A DNA stretch of 61,359 nucleotides, from the NCBI GenBank assembly GCA_002067965.1, contig MVRN01000059.1:1-61359 (forward strand), given 5' to 3'. This DNA is from Pelotomaculum sp. PtaU1.Bin035 (GTDB taxonomy: Bacteria > Bacillota > Desulfotomaculia > Desulfotomaculales > Pelotomaculaceae). Shown in pieces: positions 1 to 9,193 of this stretch (position 1 is its first letter; each line of letters starts with the position of its first letter). The notes beneath the pieces are model-generated. The model was not told where the DNA came from. It searched no databases and worked only from the letters and a program-made list of their open reading frames with translations. Position numbers and translations under genes: made by a program.

Positions 1-32
1 CCATGCTTAGCGCTCTTTTCAAACTTTACCAC
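1..32 (-). CDS. Possible 5' end of a gene leaving the window
   Basis: The minus strand has a strong ribosome site (GGAGGG, 39-44) six bases before GTG at 32-30, with TTG at 35-33 as the alternative. The open frame reads VVKFEKSAKH to the window edge. It lies just downstream of the broken CheB-CheR-PAS gene, where a sensor kinase or regulator would be usual, but about ten codons cannot show a function. Confidence 0.35.
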   Translation of the reverse strand, partial: MVKFEKSAKH

Positions 33-88
33 CAATATCCCTCCGTAAAACTAATATTTCTTAGATAAACCGGTAGGTTTATCCCTCC

Positions 89-2916
89 CTAAACTAAATA
101 TCCGCCGTGGTTTGTGATGTCTTCAATAGCCATAAGGATCAATTTCGTCTTGTTGTTCGATCCAACAATCCGGCGGGCATTGACCAGCATCTTTTTGCAG
201 CCGATATTCGGAAAATCATGAATGACTTCGAAGCCTTCAAATATAGTTTCATTATGGAGAATGTCTTCCAAAAGGACACGCAGGCCGGGGATATTCCACT
301 GTTCATTCCCCAGATCGAATACACTCTTGTCCGCGGTTTCTTCTGGTGTAACCAAGAAGGTCTGATAGAAAGCTTTATTCACCGACTTAACATGCAAATT
401 GGCGTCGAGGATCAGGAGAGGCTCACGCACAGTCTCAACGATCGCTTCCGCATATTCCCGTGCCTCATCGGATAATGCGAGGCTTTTTTTGATCTTATCA
501 ATATCTGCATATGTAATAACAACGCCATCTATTTTGTTCTCCAAGGTCCTGTAGGGGCGTATTTGCACGGAATACCAGCGGCCATAACGGTCTTGCACTT
601 CCTCTTCTGTGCTGATCAGGGTATCGATCACTTCCAGGATTGCTTGCTCTAAATCATAGTTGTTGAAATTTGTGTTGATATCGGTAATAGGCCGCCCGAC
701 GTCAGTGGCAATCAGGTTGAATACTTTTTCCGCCGCGGGGTTAAAGCGACGGATATGCAAATTATTGCTGAGCATGACGACTGGAATATTGATGCTGCGG
801 AACAGATTAAACAAATCACCGCTGATTTTACCCAATTCATTGTTACGGTTTTGCACTTCATCGTTTAATGTCATCAATTCTTCATTGGACGATTGAAGCT
901 CTTCCTTGGCGGTTTCCAGTTCTTCATTCATGCTTTGCAATTCTTCGTTGCTTGACTGAATTTCTTCGTTGGCAGCCCGGAGTGCCTCATTAGTAAACTC
1001 ATGTTTTTCAATAACGCATTGAAGATATTCTTTGGTAGCAATAAGTTCATGTTCCAATCTGATCAGTTCGCTATTTTCGCACCCCCTTGCCGCTTGTTCC
1101 AGTCCAGGCGCAGTGCTTCCGGCATTATTCTCCTCGGGCATAGCTTGAGGGACAACTTTCTCAAACAATACCAGGAAGTATTTTTCTTTGCTATGTGGCT
1201 TCCCGATGGGTATCACGTCGACATCGACACGGTTGGCTTGCCCATTGTAGCGTCCCTGAAGCTGGTTCGAGAAAGGCCCCGGTACGGCCTCGGAACTGGA
1301 TAATTTCCAGGTCACTATTAATAATCACTCCAGGCGGGGCATGTTGACCGAGGACAATACGGTTGGCTTCTTCTATTACATTAAATTTCAAATTAGCGCC
1401 AGGGCTGCTCCGGCTGATCTTCTCGCGGTTTTCTATTGTCGACGCCACATATTCGCTAGCGGTAAATTCGGGTAATAATGGGGTTGGAACGGCTTTTTTC
1501 GAATAGACCTTGTACTTTTTGTCATCTAAATTAAACAAGTTTGCATAGGCGCCGATGGATTCCGAAGACCCCAGGAAAAGAAAACCTTTCTGCTTGAGAG
1601 CATAATGAAAAACCGGGAAAAGCTTTTTTTGCATTGCCGGCCCGAAATAAATAATCGCGTTCCGGCAGCTGATCAGGTCCAACCGGGAGAAAGGCGGGTC
1701 CTTGACCATGTCGTGCTTTGCGAAAATGCACATATCACGGATAGTCTTACTGATCTGGTAGCCGCCGTCCACCTTAACAAAAAAGCGCCGGAGACGCTCA
1801 AATGAAACATCAGTATTAATGTTTTTCGGATATATGCCTGCCCGTGCCTTATCGATGAGAATTTCATTTATATCCGTGGCAAAAATCTGTATTGGAGTAT
1901 TGACAGCATCATCCCCCAAAAACTCCATCAATATTATTGCTATTGAATAAGCTTCCTCGCCTGTTGAGCTCCCTGCCACCCATATCCTGACCGGCTCATC
2001 AGGCGCCCTGTCTTTCATAATTACCGGGAAGGCCAATCTTTTTAAAGTCTCAAACGCCTGAGGATCCCGGAAAAAGCTAGTGACATTAATCAGGATGTCT
2101 TGATATAATGCCTCAACTTCCGCCGGGTTTTTCCTCAGGTAATCGACATAATCACCCACTTTCTCTATTTTGTGCAGGGCCATCCGCCGCAATGTGCGCC
2201 GCTGTATGGTTAATTCCCTATACTCGGAGAAATTTGTGCCGCTGGTTTTTCTCAGTATAGTAAAAATTTGTTTTAGTTCATCGGCGCTGGTAGTAAATAT
2301 TTTCCGGGGATCTGCTATTTTGGTCCCATAGATGCTAGAACGGGCGATTCCTGCCAGTTCATATGCTATTTCTTCCGGGGATAAGATAAAATCAACGCTA
2401 CCGGTAGCGATAGCATTGAGCGGCATACTGTCGTACTTTGCCGTTTGTGGTTCTTGGGCAAAGGTAATACCTTCAAAGCTTTTTATCTCTTTCAGTCCTT
2501 TGGAACCGTCCGCAGCTGTACCTGATAATATTACACCTATCGCGTTACTGCCTTGATCTTTTGCCAGTGATTCCAAAAAATAATCAATCGGCATAAAATG
2601 TCTCGCAGTATCTTCCCGCGGCACAAGGTCCAGGATTCCTTGAGATAATGTCATGAATTTATCAGGTGGAATGATATAGACGTGGTCAGGTTCCACAACC
2701 ACTTTATTTTCCACTTCGCTGACTGGCATAGGGGTAACCTTGGAGAGAATGCCGGCTAACGCGCTCTTGTGATTGGGGTCCAGGTGCTGAACAAGCACGA
2801 AGGCCATGCCGGTATCACTGGGCAGCTTTTCAATTAGCCGCGTAAAAGCTTCGAGACCCCCGGCGGAGGCTCCGATTCCGGCAATCGCGGGGGTTCTTTC
2901 CGGAACTGTTCATCAT
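89..2916 (-). pseudogene. CheB-CheR-PAS fusion gene, broken at two points
   Basis: The intact family fuses a CheB-type methylesterase, a CheR-type SAM methyltransferase, a coiled coil and PAS domains in one signalling protein. Reading leftward, the start is ATG 2916-2914 behind GGAGG. The CheB active-site serine motif GIGASAGG and VLVQHLDPNH follow, then CheR (RIWVAGSSTGEEAYS), a coiled coil rich in SNEEL repeats (about 850-1050), and two PAS-like segments. Two lesions are visible. First, a run of five G (2889-2893) puts the start out of frame with GIGASAGG; four G would restore MMNSSGKNPAIAGIGAS. Second, around 1253-1260 the text jumps from AFLEPASG directly to RYNGQANRVDV in another frame, so the linker usual in this family, roughly 35 residues, is missing. 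The first lesion could be a sequencing error. The second looks like a real deletion. Function is probably lost. Confidence 0.8.
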
Positions 2917-3463
2917 TGGTGAATCCTCCAGCTATGTTTGAACTGTTTTTCTCTGTCAACGTCCTCATCCCATCTTTCCGAGTGATAACCCGTTATTATA
3001 CCTTTACCCTATCCAAGCCTTATTCAACAAGATTCCATAGGTCACTTTCTAAGCATCAGAATGGATTCTTTTTCATAAAAATAACCAGCCGGGATAAATC
3101 TCTTTATGTTTTTGCAATTGATTCATGTATTTGACAGACACGTGCAGATTACCTTTAGAGAAAAAGTTGAATTTCGCCTAAAGTAATTTTATTTTCAGCA
3201 CTTCAATTGACTGCCTAATCAAAAAAGGGATGGAGTTAATGAAATAATTCTAATAATTACCATATGGAATAGACGGAACTTATAGTACCAAACAATATTA
3301 ATTAAGGGTACAAAATACTATACAATTCAATGTCTGGAGGGTACTTTTTAGAATACAAAAGTGATAATATGGAATTTGAAACTGTAGAATTTTGTTCAGT
3401 GGCTAAAAGCTAAAACATCATATATACTATTGGTAATTCATTGAGGTAAGGAGATGTTGAATT
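2917..3463. other. Long AT-rich gap without a recognisable gene
   Basis: No open frame here resembles a known protein. An AT-rich inverted repeat (TTACCTTTAG at 3149-3158 with CTAAAGTAA at 3178-3186, then TTTTATTTT) could be a weak terminator. TTGACA at 3131-3136 has no convincing -10 partner. On the minus strand TATAAT (complement of 2996-3001) could serve the broken chemotaxis gene, but no good -35 was found. The length suggests a lost gene. Confidence 0.4.
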
Positions 3464-3523
3464 ATGTACAAAACAACGGATATTGTAGTCATTGCCTATA
3501 ATAGGGAGGTGTGTGTAAAATAA
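3464..3523 (+). CDS. Possible 19-residue leader peptide upstream of rsgA
   Basis: ATG 3464 follows AAGGAGA (3448-3453) and encodes MYKTTDIVVIAYNREVCVK before TAA. Its last codons run over GGGAGGT (3504-3510), the left arm of the first hairpin in front of rsgA, so translation would disturb that hairpin. Alternatively it is the decayed start of a FAD/NAD-binding protein, since TDIVVI resembles the first beta strand of such folds, but no GxGxxG follows. The evidence is position and ribosome site only. Confidence 0.35.
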   Translation: MYKTTDIVVIAYNREVCVK

Positions 3524-3574
3524 AATAAACACATGGGACCTCCCAAAAAATGATTTAATCATTTTTTTAGGAGG
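3504..3574 (+). promoter_or_regulatory. rsgA leader with two mutually exclusive hairpins
   Basis: ACCTCCC (3538-3544) can pair in two ways. Hairpin A pairs it with GGGAGGT (3504-3510). Hairpin B continues it into AAAAAATGAT (3545-3554), which pairs with ATCATTTTTT (3558-3567), and lets CCTCC (3539-3543) pair with GGAGG (3570-3574), the Shine-Dalgarno sequence of rsgA. Hairpin A would free the ribosome site and hairpin B would hide it. This is read from complementarity alone; no folding energy was computed. Confidence 0.45.
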
Positions 3575-3582
3575 AAACAATA

Positions 3583-4665
3583 TTGTTGGATAATATCTTA
3601 AAAAAATACGGTGTCAGCGGACGTTTTTTACAAGAGGCAGCTCTATATCCTGATTTGTTCATTGGCCGTATTTGTTCGCAATACAAGGATTTGTATAAAG
3701 CAGTTACCCATCAGGGGGATGTTTCCGCGGAAATATCCGGTAAGCTCCGGTACGTGGCGGCCCGCTTATCCGATTTTCCCGCGGTTGGGGATTTTGTGAT
3801 GCTTGACCGTAGTGACAATGAATATGGAAACGCGATTATTCACCATGTTCTTACCAGAAAGAGCTCCTTCGAGCGTAAGGCGGTGGGAACGGAAAATGAT
3901 ATTCAGGTAGTCGCGGCAAATATTGACACGGTATTTCTTTGTATGGCACTGAATAATGATTACAATCTGCGGCGGCTGGAGCGTTACCTTTCGATCGCGT
4001 GGGACAGCGGGGCCGTTCCCGTGGTTGTGCTGACCAAATCCGACCTTTGCTCTAACTTGCATAATAGGCTGTCAGAGGTCTCGTCAGTGGCAATTGGTGC
4101 GGATGTCCTGGCCACTTCGGCTATGTCTGAGGAAGGATATAAAAATATTCAGTCTTATATTCAACCGTGGAAAACTGTTGCCTTCATTGGTTCCTCGGGT
4201 GTGGGCAAGTCTTCATTAATTAATCGCTTGGCGGGTAGGGAAATTCTGGAGACCCGCGAAATCCGCAAAGACGATAAAGGCAGACATGCTACTACACGCA
4301 GACAATTACTGGTTCTGCCAAACGGCGGTATTGTCATTGATACGCCCGGCATGAGAGAGTTGGGTGTGGAAAGCGTTGATTTATCAAGAGCATTTGCGGA
4401 TATTGATCAGCTGGCTGAGCAATGTAAATTTAGTGACTGTTCTCACCAAAGCGAGCCGGGGTGTGCGGTGAGAAGGGCTATCCAAAAAGGTGAGCTTACG
4501 GATAAACGGTTGGAAAACTACCTAAAGCTTCAAAAAGAAGCAAAATACGGTGGACTAAGCTCAAAACAAATTGAAACAGAAAAAATTACCGCTATGTTTT
4601 CCAGTATGGGCGGTTTGAAAAACGCCAGGAAATTTATTAAAGCACAAAGCAGGAAAAAAAGATAA
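3583..4665 (+). CDS. rsgA: Ribosome small-subunit-dependent GTPase RsgA
   Basis: RsgA is a circularly permuted GTPase that binds the 30S subunit late in its maturation and checks the decoding centre. The protein has 360 residues, with an OB-fold-like N-terminal region, then the permuted G motifs: G4 TKSD (about 151), P-loop GSSGVGKSS (about 203) and G3 DTPGMRE (about 253). A C-terminal zinc-binding segment follows, with cysteines and histidine in CKFSDCSHQSEPGC (from about 284). The start is TTG 3583, eight bases after AGGAGG. It stands alone between its unusual leader and a terminator, so it seems to be its own transcription unit. Confidence 0.93.
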   Translation: MLDNILKKYGVSGRFLQEAALYPDLFIGRICSQYKDLYKAVTHQGDVSAEISGKLRYVAARLSDFPAVGDFVMLDRSDNEYGNAIIHHVLTRKSSFERKAVGTENDIQVVAANIDTVFLCMALNNDYNLRRLERYLSIAWDSGAVPVVVLTKSDLCSNLHNRLSEVSSVAIGADVLATSAMSEEGYKNIQSYIQPWKTVAFIGSSGVGKSSLINRLAGREILETREIRKDDKGRHATTRRQLLVLPNGGIVIDTPGMRELGVESVDLSRAFADIDQLAEQCKFSDCSHQSEPGCAVRRAIQKGELTDKRLENYLKLQKEAKYGGLSSKQIETEKITAMFSSMGGLKNARKFIKAQSRKKR

Positions 4666-4706
4666 AGCTGAATTCATCAAAATGATTTATAACATTCGCG
4701 TATTAT

Positions 4707-4738
4707 AACCCTACAGGTTTAGCTTGTGGGGTTTTTTA
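4707..4738 (+). terminator. Intrinsic terminator of rsgA
   Basis: AACCCTACA (4707-4715) pairs with TGTGGGGTT (4725-4733) with one G-U pair, followed by a run of T (4732-4737). Confidence 0.75.
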
Positions 4739-4836
4739 TGTTATGGGGGGATGACTTTATGGCTGGTATATGTATGGTTAGAGTCACTTCCAGGCTCTGT
4801 TTTGCATAAGGTGCTGTAAAGGCCGGGGGTGAAAAT

Positions 4837-5268
4837 ATGAAACTGTTTCTTATGTTTTTAGGGCTGCTGGCTATAATATGCGTTTGTATATTCATGAGAG
4901 TGGCTGCCTGTAGAAATAATTCCGTTAGCACCGGTAACGTCAGGCTTGTGGTTATTGTTAAGGATCAAGAGCCGTGGGTGGAGGGCTTTATTCGCAAAAT
5001 ATTCTACAGAACGATGAGGTGCACACAGCAGGTGGCGGTACTGTTGGTGGACGATTGTTCCCGGGACGGTACCCCGGAAATTATGAGCCGGCTACAAAAA
5101 TATTACCCGTTTGAAGTGTTGTTTGCAGGAGATGGAAATGATGTCGACACAATTTTGGAATCAACCGGGGTGGGTAACAAGTTTCAGGATGCGTTGCTGT
5201 TTGACGCCAGGGGGTTAAATGGGAAGGAACTCCTGCGAGCGCCCTTGTTTTCCAACCTGTCCTGTTAA
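4837..5268 (+). CDS. Short membrane-anchored glycosyltransferase-2-like protein
   Basis: The 143-residue protein starts with a hydrophobic segment (LFLMFLGLLAIICVCIFM) that would anchor it in the membrane. The rest resembles the first half of a GT-A fold: VRLVVIVKDQE, then VAVLLVDDCSRDGTPEI, like the nucleotide-sugar-binding start of family 2 glycosyltransferases. The acceptor half and the QxxRW region are absent, so it is too short for a normal enzyme. It may be a degenerate or regulatory relative. The start is ATG 4837 after GGGGGTG. A 16-codon open frame lies between the rsgA terminator and this gene. No substrate can be inferred. Confidence 0.6.
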   Translation: MKLFLMFLGLLAIICVCIFMRVAACRNNSVSTGNVRLVVIVKDQEPWVEGFIRKIFYRTMRCTQQVAVLLVDDCSRDGTPEIMSRLQKYYPFEVLFAGDGNDVDTILESTGVGNKFQDALLFDARGLNGKELLRAPLFSNLSC

Positions 5269-5320
5269 GACGCAGGTAAAATAGACATTATGTCGAAATA
5301 ACCGTAGAGGTGTAATTACT

Positions 5321-7024
5321 TTGCGGTCAAAACGGGGCGTTATTCACTTTCTTTATATATGGTTTATAGTTGGCCTGGCGGTCTGGCAACTCTACCTCCT
5401 TTTCCCTGCCCTGGATATAGACAGGGGGCGGGAGTTATTGGCCATCATTCTCCTTGGGGTGCTGGCCGAGTGGCTGTCGGTGCCCTTCCCGCACGGACAG
5501 CTTTCAGGCGGTTTTACCCTGGTTTTGTCGACATTTTTAATTTTCGGCCCCGCGGCGGCCGCCTGGGTGAGTGGCCTTTCCGCAGTTTTAGGCCAGGGGA
5601 CAGCCAACCGCGGCAACCCGATGCGAACTACTATCTTTAACGCCTGTCAGTATGTGCTTGCGGTAGTAGCGGCCGGGCACGTTTTTGAGCTAAGCGGAGG
5701 CGAGCCGGGCCTGGCGGGCGCGGTAAGCATATTCCCGCTGGTTGCTTTTACCGTGTGCTATATCGTAATAAACCACCTGCTGGTTTATTTTTACCTTCTG
5801 CCGAAGAGGCTTCATTTCCCGCATTCAGCATGGCAGGACGCGGTTAAATGGGACGGGCTGACTTATCTGTTCACTATCCCCCTGGGGCTTCTGACCGTAA
5901 TGGTATATAATTATACAGGTTTAACCGGTATCCTGATGTTATTTTCTTCCGTGCTGGCATTCCAGTTTATCCTGCGTTACTATATACGCCTGCAAGTTAC
6001 CAACCGGGAACTGACAGCCTTTTATGATGTGGCGATGTTTATAGAAAAGAACCCCAAGCCCGCCGAGGTGCTGAATTTCATTTTGAAAAGCGCGGGCAGG
6101 GCTTTCTCTTTTCATACCGGAGTGGCATACCTTCATTCCGGGGAGAGGGATACCTTTATGCCGGCTGCTGTTTCCGGGCCATTCTCCAGACAATTGCATT
6201 CTACCGCTGTTTATAGAGGTGAGGGGATATTCGGCCAGTCTTTGACCAACCGGGAGCCCGAAATTATTTTTGATTCCAGAACGGATCCCCGTACCAGGAA
6301 CGAGGCCGGCCTATGCCAGGTTCTACGCTCGCTGCTGATCATCCCGCTTTTGTCCGGCAAAGAATCGCTGGGGGTAATTGTGCTTGGAGAAAAAAGACCC
6401 ATGGCTTTTGATGAAAAACATCTGCATATAATGACTATTTTAGGAAGACAAGCAGCCATTACCGTTGAAAACTCAGTCCTCACCGGCCGTCTGGAACATA
6501 TTGTGTCGCGGGACGCGTTAACCGGGTTTTATAATTCCGGCACTTTTTATAAAACGGTGTCAGAGATCTGCGAAAGCGCCGGGGAGAGCGGCGCTGCGGC
6601 CGGGCTGATTATTATTGATGTGGACCAGTTTGGTATTTTTAATGAACGCTACGGCCGGCCGGCTGGTGACTGGCTGCTGGCCGAACTGGCAGGGATTATT
6701 GAAGGCGAGATGCGCGGTGACGACATTGTCTCGCGCTGCGGCGGAGATGAGTTTGCTTTATTGCTGCCGGGCGCCTGTGGCCATCGCTTGTTAAATTATG
6801 CTGAAAATATAAGAGAGGAAATCCGGGGGCATTATTTTCTTGAAAAAGTTGGAAGGCAGGCCAGGATTACCGTCAGCATAGGGGTGGCGGAATTTCCAAG
6901 GGACGCCGGTGATGCGGCAGGCTTGTTCAAGGCGACGCAGCGGGCATTGGAGAAGGCGAAAAAAGATGGCAGGGACCAGGTTGCGGCTGCCGCTGTTTCA
7001 ATTATTGGAGCGTATGGAGAATGA
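5321..7024 (+). CDS. Membrane GAF-GGDEF diguanylate cyclase
   Basis: This is likely a diguanylate cyclase making c-di-GMP from GTP. The N-terminal ~215 residues contain several hydrophobic helices, a membrane sensor module resembling MASE-type regions. A GAF-like domain follows (about 230-385; starts near FYDVAMFIEKN), then a GGDEF domain (about 400-560). The signature RCGGDEFALL is intact (about residue 473) and an RxxD inhibitory site (RGDD) stands in the usual place before it, so catalysis and product inhibition are both expected. The start is TTG 5321 after AGAGGTG. comF follows after 12 bases and is probably cotranscribed. Confidence 0.85.
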   Translation: MRSKRGVIHFLYIWFIVGLAVWQLYLLFPALDIDRGRELLAIILLGVLAEWLSVPFPHGQLSGGFTLVLSTFLIFGPAAAAWVSGLSAVLGQGTANRGNPMRTTIFNACQYVLAVVAAGHVFELSGGEPGLAGAVSIFPLVAFTVCYIVINHLLVYFYLLPKRLHFPHSAWQDAVKWDGLTYLFTIPLGLLTVMVYNYTGLTGILMLFSSVLAFQFILRYYIRLQVTNRELTAFYDVAMFIEKNPKPAEVLNFILKSAGRAFSFHTGVAYLHSGERDTFMPAAVSGPFSRQLHSTAVYRGEGIFGQSLTNREPEIIFDSRTDPRTRNEAGLCQVLRSLLIIPLLSGKESLGVIVLGEKRPMAFDEKHLHIMTILGRQAAITVENSVLTGRLEHIVSRDALTGFYNSGTFYKTVSEICESAGESGAAAGLIIIDVDQFGIFNERYGRPAGDWLLAELAGIIEGEMRGDDIVSRCGGDEFALLLPGACGHRLLNYAENIREEIRGHYFLEKVGRQARITVSIGVAEFPRDAGDAAGLFKATQRALEKAKKDGRDQVAAAAVSIIGAYGE

Positions 7025-7036
7025 CGGAGGTGACGA

Positions 7037-7780
7037 GTGTTTACAATATTCTGGAAAGGCTTGCTTGACCTGGTTTTTCCTCCGCGCCCGGAGTGCCCTC
7101 TTTGCGGCTCGCCCGGTTCCGGGTCACAGATCTGCGGATCTTGCCGGTCAATAATAAGCGGGTACCGCCGGGAGCCTTATTGCGGGCGGTGCGGCCGTCT
7201 GCCGGGAAAAGGGGCGGTGATTCCGGCTGATGGCCCGCACTTGTGCTTAGAGTGCCGGAGGCATGGCTGGCCCTTTATCCTTGCCCGGGCGCCGGGCGCC
7301 TATGAAGGTCATTTAAAGGAAGCGGTTCACCGGTTTAAGTACGGCGGCAGTCGCTGGCTGGCTGGTCCGCTGGCTTCACTGATGTTGGAGGTGTTGTTAC
7401 CCGAAATTTTATCAGCCGGAATTGAACTGGTGGTGCCCGTGCCGCTATCAAGAGACAAACTGCGGCAGAGGGGATTTAATCAGGCTGCCCTGCTGGCAAA
7501 AGAAATCGGCTCCGCGCTGAAAATACCGGTAAACGCGCGCACCTTGGTTAAGGTACTGGATACGCCCGCGCAGACCGGCCTGCCCAAGGCGGCGCGGGAA
7601 TTGAATCTAAGAACTGCTTTCAAGGTGATGAATAAAGAACATTTTCAAAATAAAAACATCTTGATCGTTGATGATGTTTTCACCACCGGCTGTACCATGT
7701 CTGCTGTTGCGGAAGCGCTTAAACGGTCCGGGGCGGGGCAGTTATTCGGTATTACTGTGGCTAACGGCCGGTACTTCTAA
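7037..7780 (+). CDS. comF: ComF family phosphoribosyltransferase-like protein
   Basis: ComF proteins act in DNA uptake in naturally competent bacteria and carry a phosphoribosyltransferase fold. The 247 residues begin with a zinc-ribbon region (CPLCGSPGSGSQICGSC, then further Cys pairs). The C-terminal half has the PRPP-binding loop ILIVDDVFTTGCTM (about 210-223) and PVPLSRDKLRQRGFNQ, both typical of the family. The start is GTG 7037 after GGAGGTG. It lies right behind the GGDEF gene. No other competence gene is visible, so a role in transformation is only possible; comF also occurs in organisms not known to be competent. Confidence 0.85.
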   Translation: MFTIFWKGLLDLVFPPRPECPLCGSPGSGSQICGSCRSIISGYRREPYCGRCGRLPGKGAVIPADGPHLCLECRRHGWPFILARAPGAYEGHLKEAVHRFKYGGSRWLAGPLASLMLEVLLPEILSAGIELVVPVPLSRDKLRQRGFNQAALLAKEIGSALKIPVNARTLVKVLDTPAQTGLPKAARELNLRTAFKVMNKEHFQNKNILIVDDVFTTGCTMSAVAEALKRSGAGQLFGITVANGRYF

Positions 7781-7886
7781 AAAAATACAAAAATCATGCC
7801 AGTTAATAACATATTTTGACACTCTTTTTACGGGAAGTAAGAGTTACTCACATTTCAACTACTGATTTTATGAGTTATTAACAACC

Positions 7887-7904
7887 TTATCCACATTATC
7901 CACA
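7887..7904 (+). promoter_or_regulatory. Two abutting DnaA boxes
   Basis: TTATCCACA occurs twice head to tail with no gap (7887-7895 and 7896-7904). Both match the DnaA-box consensus TTATNCACA exactly. They lie about 90 bases upstream of the csp promoter, downstream of comF. No dnaA, dnaN or gyrase gene is near, so this is not evidently the origin. A regulatory or DnaA-titration site is possible. Confidence 0.6.
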
Positions 7905-7989
7905 AGAACTTCTGCACAATCAACATTCAACAATATTTTTTTCGACAATAATAAAGATATGGACGATATTATGTGTGTTGTGGAAAGGC

Positions 7990-8018
7990 TTGACATTCTT
8001 ATGTCCCTGTGTTAACAT
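7990..8018 (+). promoter_or_regulatory. Promoter of the cold-shock gene
   Basis: TTGACA (7990-7995) and TAACAT (8013-8018) are 17 bases apart. They predict a 5' leader of about 45-50 bases before the csp start. Confidence 0.6.
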
Positions 8019-8072
8019 TGCTATGCGTGAGTTTAAGACCCACGGAATTAAGTTTTTTTAGGAGGTATGCAT

Positions 8073-8270
8073 GTGTTAGGTACGGTCAAGTGGTTCAATC
8101 AAGAAAAGGGTTACGGGTTTATCGAGAGGGAAGATGGTGGGGACGTATTCGTCCACTTTTCGGCGATTCAGGAAGAAGGCTTTAAGACCTTAAATGAAGG
8201 TCAGAAGGTTGAATTCGATATTGTCGAAGGCGCCCGGGGGCCGCAGGCGGCCAACGTTTCAAAAATATAA
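8073..8270 (+). CDS. Cold-shock protein, CspA family
   Basis: A 65-residue OB-fold protein that binds single-stranded RNA or DNA and keeps mRNA unfolded. RNP1 (KGYGFI) and RNP2 (VFVHFSAI) are both present. GTG 8073 is chosen as start because it is seven bases after AGGAGG (8060-8065) and gives the family's usual N-terminus (LGTVKWFN). The in-frame ATG at 8067 touches the ribosome site and would be too close. The gene has its own promoter and terminator, so it is monocistronic. Confidence 0.93.
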   Translation: MLGTVKWFNQEKGYGFIEREDGGDVFVHFSAIQEEGFKTLNEGQKVEFDIVEGARGPQAANVSKI

Positions 8271-8280
8271 ATGCCGGTTT

Positions 8281-8304
8281 ACCCCAGCCAGGCTGGGGTT
8301 TTTG
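8281..8304 (+). terminator. Terminator of the cold-shock gene
   Basis: CCCCAGCC and GGCTGGGG are separated by one A (a shorter stem with a normal loop forms in practice) and followed by five T. Confidence 0.85.
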
Positions 8305-8385
8305 CTTATTTAAACAGATGAAGCAGGTATTATCGTTTTTTTAGGGAATAATAATAGTAAGATTATCAAGAAGGGGGTTGTTCTC

Positions 8386-8910
8386 ATGAAAGTTCAGGTG
8401 CGCGGCAGAAATATTGAAGTAACTGATGCGTTAAAGGACTATGTTGTAAAGCGTGTTGGCAAGCTGAATAAATTCATCGATAACATGGGTGACGCCCAGG
8501 TTACTATGACTGTTGAGAAGGATTCCCACCGGATTGAAGTGACCGTACCGATTAACGGGATGATTTTGAGAGGTGAAGAAAGCACCGGGGACATGTATAC
8601 TTCTACCGATTTGGTGGTAGAAAAACTGGAGAAGCAAATTGGGAAGTATAAGGGCAAGCTGCAGAAACGGGGCGTCCGGATTGTGAATGAACAAAAACTT
8701 CCGCTTCCCGCCGCTTATGATGAAGAAGCGCCGCGGCTGGTCAAAACCAAGCGCTTTGCGATCAAGCCGGTATCGGTGGAAGAGGCTTTGCTCCAGATGA
8801 ACCTGCTTGGGCACAATTTCTTTGTTTTTTCCAATGCGGAAACCGAACAGGTCAACGTGGTTTACAAGCGCAAGGACGGCAATTTCGGATTGATTGAGCC
8901 GGAGTTTTGA
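8386..8910 (+). CDS. hpf: Ribosome hibernation promoting factor, long form
   Basis: Long HPF binds the 30S subunit in the mRNA/tRNA channel and joins two 70S ribosomes into inactive 100S dimers in stationary phase. The 174 residues contain the N-terminal beta-alpha-beta domain (MKVQVRGRNIEVTDALKDYV, about 1-100), a linker, and the C-terminal dimerisation domain (VKTKRFAIKPVSVEEALLQMNLLGHNFFVF). The start is ATG 8386 behind AAGGGGG. It sits between csp and secA with its own terminator, the same neighbourhood as in many Firmicutes. Confidence 0.92.
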   Translation: MKVQVRGRNIEVTDALKDYVVKRVGKLNKFIDNMGDAQVTMTVEKDSHRIEVTVPINGMILRGEESTGDMYTSTDLVVEKLEKQIGKYKGKLQKRGVRIVNEQKLPLPAAYDEEAPRLVKTKRFAIKPVSVEEALLQMNLLGHNFFVFSNAETEQVNVVYKRKDGNFGLIEPEF

Positions 8911-8950
8911 ACGGGGGATACCGGCCCCCGGCAAAGGAATTATATTTGAC

Positions 8951-8979
8951 GCGCCTCGCAAGAGGCGCTTTATTTATTT
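8951..8979 (+). terminator. Terminator of hpf
   Basis: A perfect 7-bp stem, GCGCCTC / GAGGCGC, with a GCAA loop and a T-rich tail. Confidence 0.85.
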
Positions 8980-9105
8980 ACCGGGGAAGCGAATAAGCGC
9001 TTGGTTTTAATAACGAGGCTGAATGCATTCCGCGGAATGGCGGCATTTATCTTTTCGCGTCATCAGCTGCGGACCGCGCTTCCTAATTGGTAGAAAATGC
9101 AATAA

Positions 9106-9135
9106 TTGACGGTTTTATTATTTATGAAGTATAAT
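9106..9135 (+). promoter_or_regulatory. Promoter of secA
   Basis: TTGACG (9106-9111) and a perfect TATAAT (9130-9135) are 18 bases apart, about 55 bases before the secA start. Confidence 0.65.
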
Positions 9136-9193
9136 ATCATGGTGAAATTGTCGTTTATTCTATATGAGTCCGAACAATTGAGAGGTGATATAA

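Noticed and set aside
7860-8020. Origin of replication
   Set aside because: Only two DnaA boxes are present, without an AT-rich unwinding cluster or dnaA/dnaN genes.
8431-8961. A 176-codon minus-strand frame
   Set aside because: It is antisense to hpf and runs through the hpf terminator.
9021-9050. Palindrome ATTCCGCGGAAT before secA as an operator
   Set aside because: It is a single copy, outside the promoter, and matches no operator known to me.
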